Shown: piece after piece, positions 54,658-62,600 of the stretch
Numbering within the stretch: the stretch's first letter is position 1
Layout: each line of letters starts with the position of its first letter
DNA from: Advenella alkanexedens
GTDB lineage: Bacteria > Pseudomonadota > Gammaproteobacteria > Burkholderiales > Burkholderiaceae_B
Assembly: GCF_019132845.1 (NCBI RefSeq)
Contig: NZ_JAHSPR010000008.1
Location: forward strand, 88,520 to 152,519
DNA length: 64,000 bases
Reading direction: 5' to 3'
Made by a program: the position numbers and the translations under genes
The notes under the pieces: generated by a model
The model's database searches: none
Seen by the model: only the letters and a program-made list of their open reading frames with translations
What the model was told of the DNA's origin: nothing

Positions 54658-56409
54658 ATGACTGATTTCTCAACTGATGTACCCGTTTCCAATTTTTTGC
54701 GAACCATTATTGAAAATGACCTGAGTGCAGGACGCTACCAATCCAAAAAATGGGCAGGTGTACCCGGCCCTGCATCGGTACAGGCCAATGCACCCAAAGA
54801 CAGCGCCAGAATCCGTACCCGCTTTCCGCCCGAGCCCAATGGCTATCTGCACATCGGCCACGCCAAAAGTATCTTCCTTAATTTCGGATTGGCCCGGGAT
54901 TACGGTGGCATTTGCCACTTGCGCTTTGATGACACCAACCCCGAAAAAGAAGAACAGGAATATGTTGATGCCATCAAGGACACCGTCCAATGGCTGGGCT
55001 TTTCCTGGCGCAACAACGACCAGGAAAACCTGTATTTCGCCAGTGACTATTTTGATTACATGTATGACTTCGCCCAAGCCCTTATCATGGGTGGGTATGC
55101 TTATGTAGACATGCAAAGCCCCGATGAAATGCGGGCCAACCGCGGTACGCTCACTTCGCCAGGCACCAATTCGCCCTGGCGTGATCGCCCCGCTGAAGAA
55201 TCACTGCAGCTGTTTATTGAAATGCGTGAAGGCAAGCACCCCAATGGCAGTATGGCGCTACGGGCAAAAGTGGACATGGCCTCACCCAATATCAATATGC
55301 GTGACCCGGTTATTTACCGCATTCGCCATGCCGAGCACCACCGCACCGGCAATCAGTGGCCCATTTACCCCATGTACACCTTTGCCCATCCCATTGAAGA
55401 CGCGCTGGAAACCATTACCCACAGCATTTGCACTCTGGAATTTGAAGACCAGCGCCCCTTTTACGACTGGGTCCTTGAAAAACTGGTTTTCCTGGGCAAA
55501 TTGAATGAGCCCCTGCCCAAACAGTATGAGTTTGCCCGCCTTAACCTTAACCATGTGGTCACCAGCAAACGCAAGCTGCTGCAACTGGTCAAGGAAAACC
55601 ATGTCAATGGCTGGGATGACCCGCGCCTGCCCACACTGGCTGGATTGCGCCGTCGAGGCTACACCCCCGAATCCCTGCGTTTGTTCTGTGAGCGCATCGG
55701 TGTTTCAAAATCAGACTCACGGATTGACTACAGCATTCTTGAACAATCCCTTCGCGACACCCTTGACCCTATCGCAGACCGTGCCGTGGCAGTGCTTGAC
55801 CCCCTCAAACTGGTTATTACCAATTACCCTGAAAACCAGCAGGAAGACTGCAGCGCCCCAAAAAATCCGCATAATCCGGACCAGGGCCGTCGCACTTTCC
55901 CGTTTACCCGTGAACTCTGGATCGAGCGCGATGATTTCAGGGAAGAGCCTCCGAAAAAATATTTCCGCCTGTTCCCCGGTAACCAGGTACGTCTGAAATA
56001 CGGTTATGTCGTGCGCTGTACCGGTTGTATCAAAGACGAACAGGGTAATATTACCGAGGTGCATGCCGAATACCTGCCCGACACCAAAAGCGGTACACCG
56101 GGTGCAGACAGCGTCAAGGTCAAGGGCAATATCACCTGGGTTAGTGCCAAATATGCCCAATCGGCCACATTCCGCATTTACGACCGTCTGTTTACCGATG
56201 CCCATCCCGATGGCCAGGACAAAGACTTCCTGGCATGCATCAACCCCAACTCCATGCAAACCGTTCAGGGCTGGCTGGAGCCGGGCATCCAAACCACCCC
56301 CGGTGCACGTTGGCAGTTTGAGCGCCTGGGCTACTTTACCGTAGACCCGGAATCTGGTGAGGTACCGGTTATCAACCGCAGCGTGACCCTGCGTGATTCA
56401 TGGATTTAA
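54658..56409 (+). CDS. glnS: Glutaminyl-tRNA synthetase
   Basis: A 583-residue class I synthetase. The ATP-binding HIGH motif is in PEPNGYLHIGHAKSIFLNFG and the KMSKS-like motif in VTSKRKLLQLV; the AspDetermining LRFDDTNPEKE and the C-terminal anticodon-binding beta-barrels are present. I use the ATG at 54658 (MTDFSTDVPVSNF); the frame extends upstream to a GTG at 54613. Confidence 0.95.
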   Translation: MTDFSTDVPVSNFLRTIIENDLSAGRYQSKKWAGVPGPASVQANAPKDSARIRTRFPPEPNGYLHIGHAKSIFLNFGLARDYGGICHLRFDDTNPEKEEQEYVDAIKDTVQWLGFSWRNNDQENLYFASDYFDYMYDFAQALIMGGYAYVDMQSPDEMRANRGTLTSPGTNSPWRDRPAEESLQLFIEMREGKHPNGSMALRAKVDMASPNINMRDPVIYRIRHAEHHRTGNQWPIYPMYTFAHPIEDALETITHSICTLEFEDQRPFYDWVLEKLVFLGKLNEPLPKQYEFARLNLNHVVTSKRKLLQLVKENHVNGWDDPRLPTLAGLRRRGYTPESLRLFCERIGVSKSDSRIDYSILEQSLRDTLDPIADRAVAVLDPLKLVITNYPENQQEDCSAPKNPHNPDQGRRTFPFTRELWIERDDFREEPPKKYFRLFPGNQVRLKYGYVVRCTGCIKDEQGNITEVHAEYLPDTKSGTPGADSVKVKGNITWVSAKYAQSATFRIYDRLFTDAHPDGQDKDFLACINPNSMQTVQGWLEPGIQTTPGARWQFERLGYFTVDPESGEVPVINRSVTLRDSWI

Positions 56410-56443
56410 ATGGATTTAACTTTTTTCAGAAACAGGCATTACT

Positions 56444-57202
56444 GTGACAAGCAAAGCCAATACAACTAACGCACTCATCTTTAAAAGTGCCTCCCTGTTT
56501 GCATTACGCATTGTGCTCAATAGCAGCGATCTTGCTGCCCTTAAGGAAGCCATTACCCGTAAAATGACGGAAGCCGGCAGCCTGTTCAAGGATGAGGCTG
56601 TTGTGCTTGATGCAACCCGGATTAATGAAGCGCCAGACTGGTCTGCGCTGCTCAGTCACCTGCAGGCCAACCACCTGCCGGTGATTGGCGTCATGGCCGA
56701 AGGAAGTATTCTGGACAGCGCGCGTCAAGCCGGCCTGGTGCCAGTTACCCTTTCCACGCCGTCCAATGCAGAGCGTGTGCCTCACGAGCCACCTGCTGCC
56801 CCCATACCACAGCCAAAACCCGAAAAACCGGAAGCCAAACCGGTCGAGACACCACAGCTTGAACCCTCCTTGGTCATCAAACGTCAGCTTCGCTCAGGCC
56901 AGCGTATTTATGCCCGTAACAGTGACCTGATCGTTATTGGTGCGGTTGGCCGGGGTGCCGAAATCATCGCTGATGGCAACATCCACGTGTACGGTCCCCT
57001 GCGGGGCAAGGCCATTGCCGGTGCCAGAGGTAATACCCAAGCCCGTATTTTTACCACTCACCTGGATGCCGAGCTGCTGGCCATTGCAGGTATTTACCGC
57101 CTCATTGACGCAGATTTTAACCAGAACCTCATCAAGCAGGCGGTTATCGTGGAACTGGAAAATGAATCGCTCACGTTCATTGCCAACAATGAGCATAATT
57201 AA
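56444..57202 (+). CDS. minC: Septum site-determining protein MinC
   Basis: A 252-residue FtsZ-assembly inhibitor with a GTG start. The N-terminal domain (about 5-110) blocks FtsZ; a Pro-rich linker spans 110-135; the C-terminal beta-helix (140-245) with SGQRIYARNSDLIVIGAV and ADGNIHVYGPLRGKAIAGARG binds MinD. minD and minE follow. Confidence 0.94.
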   Translation: MTSKANTTNALIFKSASLFALRIVLNSSDLAALKEAITRKMTEAGSLFKDEAVVLDATRINEAPDWSALLSHLQANHLPVIGVMAEGSILDSARQAGLVPVTLSTPSNAERVPHEPPAAPIPQPKPEKPEAKPVETPQLEPSLVIKRQLRSGQRIYARNSDLIVIGAVGRGAEIIADGNIHVYGPLRGKAIAGARGNTQARIFTTHLDAELLAIAGIYRLIDADFNQNLIKQAVIVELENESLTFIANNEHN

Positions 57203-57240
57203 CAATGGGCTTTTTTTAATTTTTTTTTACAGTTTAACAG

Positions 57241-57266
57241 GGTCATTATGCAGTAAGATAATGACC
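57241..57266. promoter_or_regulatory. Hairpin between minC and minD
   Basis: A 9-bp inverted repeat (GGTCATTAT at 57241-57249, ATAATGACC at 57258-57266) lies 28 bp before minD. It has no T-run; an operator or mRNA stem is possible. Confidence 0.4.
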
Positions 57267-57293
57267 ATTTAAAGATTACAGGAATATCTTTTC

Positions 57294-58109
57294 ATGGCAC
57301 GTATTATTGTCGTTACATCAGGTAAGGGCGGTGTGGGCAAAACCACCACCAGCGCCAGCTTTTCTGCAGGATTGGCCATGCGTGGCCACAAAACCGTTGT
57401 GATCGATTTTGACGTCGGTCTGCGCAACCTGGACCTTATCATGGGTTGCGAACGCCGCGTTGTTTATGACTTCGTCAACGTGATCCAGGAAGAAGCTACC
57501 CTTAATCAGGCCCTCATCAAGGATAAACAACTTGAAAACCTGTTTATCCTTCCCGCATCACAAACCCGTGACAAAGACGCGCTTACCAAAGAAGGCGTTG
57601 GCAAAGTACTTGAAGACCTGAAAAAAATGGGCTTTGAATACATTGTGTGCGACTCTCCGGCCGGTATTGAAACCGGCGCTTTAATGTCTGCCTATTTTGC
57701 CGATGATGCACTGGTTGTAACCAACCCCGAAGTTTCATCCGTTCGGGACTCCGACCGTATCCTGGGTATTCTGTCCTCCAAGTCCAAACGCGCCGAGGAG
57801 TCAAAAGAACCCGTCAAGGAGTTCCTGGTACTGACCCGCTACAACCCCAAACGTGTCGAAGAGGGCGAAATGCTTTCCCTGCAAGACATTGAGGATATCC
57901 TGCGCATCAAACTGATTGGCGTTGTTCCTGAATCCGAAGCCGTACTTCAGGCATCCAACGCTGGTATGCCCGCCATTCACCTGAAAGACACCGACGTCGC
58001 CGAAGCCTACCAGGATATCGTCGCCCGTTACCTGGGCGAAGAAAGACCTCTGCGCTTTACCGAATATGAAAAACCGGGCTTTCTGAAACGACTCTTCGGG
58101 GGAAAATAA
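57294..58109 (+). CDS. minD: Septum site-determining ATPase MinD
   Basis: A 271-residue membrane-associated ATPase that oscillates with MinE and carries MinC. The deviant Walker A is [10 protein letters not shown] (9-18), followed by [18 protein letters not shown] and [11 protein letters not shown]. The C-terminal amphipathic helix ([10 protein letters not shown]) is present. minE starts one base after its stop. Confidence 0.96.
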   Translation: MARIIVVTSGKGGVGKTTTSASFSAGLAMRGHKTVVIDFDVGLRNLDLIMGCERRVVYDFVNVIQEEATLNQALIKDKQLENLFILPASQTRDKDALTKEGVGKVLEDLKKMGFEYIVCDSPAGIETGALMSAYFADDALVVTNPEVSSVRDSDRILGILSSKSKRAEESKEPVKEFLVLTRYNPKRVEEGEMLSLQDIEDILRIKLIGVVPESEAVLQASNAGMPAIHLKDTDVAEAYQDIVARYLGEERPLRFTEYEKPGFLKRLFGGK

Positions 58110-58110
58110 T

Positions 58111-58386
58111 ATGTCATTCCTCAAGTTTTTTCTGGGAGAAAAAAAGTCTTCGGCCAGTGTAGCCAAAGACCGGTTGCAAATCATCCTTGCGCGTGAACGC
58201 AGTCCGGGCAGCACCGAGCCCGACTTCCTTCCCGCGCTGCAAAAAGAGCTCATTGAGGTCATTTCCAAATACATCAAAATCAACGCTGATGACATCAAGG
58301 TTCATCTTGATCGCAAAGATACCCTTGAAGTACTTGAAGTTAAGATTGAAATGCCCCAGGAAGATAAAAACAAAAAAACAGAGTAA
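58111..58386 (+). CDS. minE: Cell division topological specificity factor MinE
   Basis: A 91-residue protein. The N-terminal membrane-targeting segment is [14 protein letters not shown], followed by [15 protein letters not shown], the MinD-activating helix, and the C-terminal topological-specificity domain. It completes minCDE. Confidence 0.95.
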   Translation: MSFLKFFLGEKKSSASVAKDRLQIILARERSPGSTEPDFLPALQKELIEVISKYIKINADDIKVHLDRKDTLEVLEVKIEMPQEDKNKKTE

Positions 58387-58421
58387 TAAACGGCATGACC
58401 GCTTCCACGCAGGAGCATCGT

Positions 58422-58571
58422 ACTCGTTCCCACGCTCCGCGTGGGAACGCAAGCCCAAGCCAGAGCCAGGAAACATACCCGCTACCACGCAGGAGCGTGG
58501 GAGCGAGAAACAAACATACTCCGTTGCCGCTACTCGCCTACTGGCTCCCATGCTCCTGCGTGGGAGCCAGT
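58422..58571. repeat. Cluster of three dispersed palindromic repeats after minE
   Basis: Copy at 58422-58449 (ACTCGTTCCCACGCTCC with return arm GCGTGGGAACG), a shorter related copy at 58483-58506 (CACGCAGGAGCGTGGGAGCG) and a 32-bp palindrome at 58540-58571 with arms ACTGGCTCCCA / TGGGAGCCAGT. They fill most of the minE to adhesin-partner gap. Confidence 0.75.
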
Positions 58572-58589
58572 GTAAGAAGCGCCCCTCAT

Positions 58590-58622
58590 AAAAAACCGCT
58601 GCAAACATCATGCTTGCAGCGG
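58590..58622 (-). terminator. Rho-independent terminator of the adhesin operon
   Basis: CCGCTGCAA (58596-58604) pairs with TTGCAGCGG (58614-58622); on the minus strand the stem is followed by TTTTTT (complement of the A-run just left of 58596). It lies about 105 bp after the BamE-OmpA lipoprotein stop. Confidence 0.75.
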
Positions 58623-58681
58623 CTTACTGTTATGCAGGACTTAACCGATCGGACTTAACCGGCCGGCATTATGCCTGTTGG

Positions 58682-58710
58682 ACTCGTTCCCACGCGCCCG
58701 CGTGGTAACG
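58682..58710. repeat. Dispersed palindromic repeat, copy near adhesin-partner gene
   Basis: ACTCGTTCCCACGCGCCCGC with return arm GCGTGGTAACG, followed by CTTGCCCAAGCG, which resembles the tail CAAGCCCAAGCC after the copy at 58422. Confidence 0.7.
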
Positions 58711-58728
58711 CTTGCCCAAGCGTTGTTT

Positions 58729-59514
58729 TTACTGGATATTAATTTCCACGCGACGGTTGGGGGCCAGACATTGAATCAACTGGGCACCACTACCCTCACA
58801 CTGCACCACCGGCTGCGACTTGCCAGCGCCACGTGCCTGTAACAAATTGGCCGGTACACCCTGGGCCGCCAGATAATTGACAATGGTTTGTGCCCTGTCT
58901 TGCGACAGCTTCTGGTTATAGGCCTCTGAGCCCAAACGATCGGTATGCCCCACCACCGTTACCGATGTCAGGTTCTGGCGGCTTTTAAGATGGGTGGCCA
59001 AATTACTCAACTCGGTACGACCCGCTGTCACATTGTTCAAGTCTGAACGATCAAACGCAAACAGCGCATCGGCACTTAGGGTATAACTTTCATTCTGCTT
59101 GCCATCCGGGCAAACCGAGCCTTCGGTAACCGGTTTCCAGTAAAAGTTGCGGGCAATCAGATTGTTATCAAACAGCACTTTATACTGGCAGGTGCTGATA
59201 TTGTTAACGCCCTGTCCGGGGGTATTGAAGTGAAACAGGTAATCCCACTCTTTAACCCGGAAACCTTCCGCAAAATGAGGGCGACCCAGCAAATAATACA
59301 GCTGGTCACGGGTCACCCCGTCACGAACCTGTGCCAATGCCCCCAGTACCGGGAAAGTACCCTGGTCATTATCAAACTTGACGCCATCCACATTTGGCCA
59401 CACCAGATTACTGGCCGTACCGTCTTTACTGACATTACTCATGGTGCCGCAGGCGGTTAAGGCCAAGGCGGCTGCTACCGCAACGATACCTGTTTTGTAT
59501 TGAAAAAGTTTCAT
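58729..59514 (-). CDS. BamE-OmpA domain lipoprotein, TpgA-like partner of a trimeric autotransporter
   Basis: A 261-residue outer-membrane-associated lipoprotein. The start at 59514 has AAGGAA 6 nt upstream. The lipobox is LTAC (Cys22). Residues about 45-125 resemble the SmpA/OmlA (BamE) fold (VRDGVTRDQLYYLLGRPHF), and 150-261 form an OmpA-like peptidoglycan-binding domain (VVGHTDRLGSEAYNQKLSQDRA, ARGAGKSQP, CLAPNRRVEI). This pairing of domains directly downstream of a trimeric autotransporter matches TpgA, which in Acinetobacter forms a complex with the adhesin AtaA and the cell wall. That role is inferred from architecture and position. Confidence 0.85.
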   Translation of the reverse strand: MKLFQYKTGIVAVAAALALTACGTMSNVSKDGTASNLVWPNVDGVKFDNDQGTFPVLGALAQVRDGVTRDQLYYLLGRPHFAEGFRVKEWDYLFHFNTPGQGVNNISTCQYKVLFDNNLIARNFYWKPVTEGSVCPDGKQNESYTLSADALFAFDRSDLNNVTAGRTELSNLATHLKSRQNLTSVTVVGHTDRLGSEAYNQKLSQDRAQTIVNYLAAQGVPANLLQARGAGKSQPVVQCEGSGAQLIQCLAPNRRVEINIQ

Positions 59515-59554
59515 TAACATTTCCTTGATAGTCTTTAAGCGTTACATGCTTTCT

Positions 59555-59588
59555 GCCCGGACCACCCATGATTGTGTGCAGTCCGGGC
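59555..59588 (-). repeat. Intercistronic hairpin between adhesin and lipoprotein genes
   Basis: GCCCGGAC (59555-59562) pairs with GTCCGGGC (59581-59588) with an 18-nt loop. Without a T-run it may tune the relative expression or stability of the two mRNAs rather than end transcription. Confidence 0.5.
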
Positions 59589-59611
59589 CATGGTTTGGAG
59601 CTAATGCAAAA

Positions 59612-62600
59612 TTACCACTGATAACCCACACCGGCACCGTAAGTCACATCACCACGACTATTACCGGAAACTGAACCTTTCAGTACCCATTTACCGTTAT
59701 CCGTAATGGTTGACAAACCAGCCGCAAAGCCTTGCTCACCACGATGTCCCGCTGTTGATACCGCAAACATGCTCTTGCCTGGCAAGTAAGCCTGTGGCAA
59801 GTTGGCCATGGCTGCAGCCGAGGCAGTCCCTGCCCTGGCATCCCTATCAACACGTTTCAGATCACCACGCACAGAATTAATCTGATTAGTCAGGTTATTG
59901 GCAACACCTTTAAGCTGGCCCACGTTAACCGCATCAGTATCATTGACACCCGCAGCCACGTTGGTAATGGTTGAGCCGCCTGCATTAATACCGGTGACAG
60001 AAACGCTTGGACCTACCTGCTCACCAGCATTGTTAACGAATGACAAACCATTATTGTTAACAATCGTATTGCCCGCCTGGAAGGTTGAGGCATTAACGGT
60101 TGTCGCATTGACGGTTGTTGCATTAACAGTAGTGGCATTCACTTCAGTCACAGTAATCGTATCATTCAAGGCAAAGTTCACCTCAGCACTGCCAAGCACT
60201 TGCGTGATCACAATATTGCCATCGTTACTCAACAAGCTGACTTTATCGCCAGCCTGAACCTGTGAATTATTACCGCCGACATTCAAGGTCCATCCCTGGT
60301 TCAACACATCAATGGCATCACCAACATTATTGACCACTTCGTTTTTATTACCGACCGTGTAACTTGGTGCACTAACCGTACCATCATTCTTCACTGTCGA
60401 GCCACCACCCAAGGCATTAGCCACAGATTGGCTGATATCCTTGATCTGGCCACCGTTCACCGCATCTTTACTTCCAGAGGCAATGTTGCCATTAGCCACA
60501 TTCTGGATTTTATTGCCACCAACATCTACTTTATCTGCCGTAAATGCCAGGTCACCGGTAGGCCCGCCTTTAACAGTCAGGCCGGTATCACCCAGATGTA
60601 CGTTGTCGCCCACCTTAACACCGCTGTCATCCATGACGGTTTTTCCTGCCGTAACGGAGTTGACAACCAGATTGGGATCAACAGAAATTTCAATACCAAC
60701 ATTGCCATCGGTTTTCGGTTTCTGAACGATATCGATATTATCACCTGCCACCAGGGTTAACTGGTCACCAGGCAGAATATCAGCGGGTCCACCAGTACCT
60801 GTTTCTGGAGTACCAACACCAGGGTTTCCTCCTGTATCTGTACCAGGATTCGAACCACCTGGATCACTGACCGTAACGCTCCAGCCTTTAGCCAACTCGT
60901 CAATTGCCGCCTGGACGGTTGAATAATCTTTACCATTAATGGTGTAAGTCGGACTTGTGAAAGTGCCATTTTCAAAGTCAAAGCTTACATCGCCACCAAA
61001 AATATTCTTTACCGAATCCGCCAGGAATGATAACTGGCTACCATTGACAGCATCGGTACTGGTTGCACTAATTTCACCTTTTGCCAGCTTGGTGATTTTA
61101 TTACCGCCCATGTCAATGCCATCCGGTTTAATAAACACTGTATTGGGCAACTGAACGCCACTTCCATTAACAAAGCTTAAGCCGTTGCTGTTAAGGAATG
61201 TACCACCGGCATTAATGCTGTCAACCTTGATATTTTTTGCCAGATCAAAAGTGAGACTTGTCTTGTCTTGTGCAATCACGATGTTGTCATCGGTATTGTC
61301 AAAATCAACGGTTGCTCCTGGTGCTACATTTTCAGAGGTCGCATCATCTGCATTAGTGGTTACGTTCCAGCCTTTATTCGCTGTTTCGTTCACGATTGCC
61401 AACTGTTCTTCAGTTGCTGCACGACCTGCTGTTGCAAAATCAGCCGCGTTCAGATCACGATTACTCAAGCCTTCGATCGTGCCTTTCTCGGCATCCAACA
61501 CGATAGTATTGGCTGAACCACCTTGCGGATTGGCAAACAGCTCAATCTTGCCGGCTTCCACACGGGTCGTTGCGGTCGGATTGGCGGTCACGTCATGCAC
61601 CACAAGACCTTTATCGTTAACCACGGTATCACCCGTTGTCAGACTGCCGTCTGCCGTCAGATCAATGTCTTTGGCCAGCTGAATGCTTAGCGCACCATCG
61701 TCTTTCTGAATCACACCGATATTGCCTTCGCCTGTCAAATCAGCCGCAGCCGCACCACCAGTCAGACCTAAAGTCTGATTCAGCTTGCGTGTCACAGTGT
61801 TACCATCATCACCCACAAACTTCAGACCGTCGTTAAGGTTGGCCACTTCCTGTTCACCCAGTTCAGGATCGGTGTAAACGATACGGGTGGTGGTTGTGCC
61901 ATCGGCACCATCCACACCGGGCGCACCGTCTTTAACGCTAATGTTGGTGCTGGCACCATCACTGCCATCCGCGCCTCTTGGACCGGTCAGGCCAATCGAG
62001 CCGTCCTTGCCATTGAGCACCACGGACGCACCGTCTTTGCCGTTCACGCCAATCGTGCCGTCGACACCGTCAACGCCATCCTTGCCCACCTGGATCTCTT
62101 CCAGATCCGTCAGGCTGGTGGCCAGCTTGATGCGCAGCTCACCATTCTCACTGTCTACACGGAGATTGGCATCGGAAGCACTGGCCGCATTGTCCAGACC
62201 GCCTGCAATACGCAGGGTCTCGCCCAGATCTTTGTGGATTTCATCGCCGGTATTACCGGCAAAGTTCAGGCCTGCGGCTGCCAGGCTATTGGTTGCCGTT
62301 TGCAGGTCACCAATATTGGCTGCATTGGTCAAGGTATCACCCGTGGCATCTGCCAGGTCGATACTACCCAGACCGCTGGCGACGCCAGTAATCTGTTTAT
62401 TGCCGCCATCAATACCATCAACCGTTACACTTGGACCGTCTGTAATGGCTAAACCACTACTGTTAATGATGGTTGTATTGGTGCCGTCCGTGAAGGTTGC
62501 ACTGTTCAAACCAGCCAGATCTTTAGCCAACTGGATGCTCAGGCTGCCATCATCTTTCTGCACCACACCAATGTTGTTCGCAGACAGATTCGTCACATCG

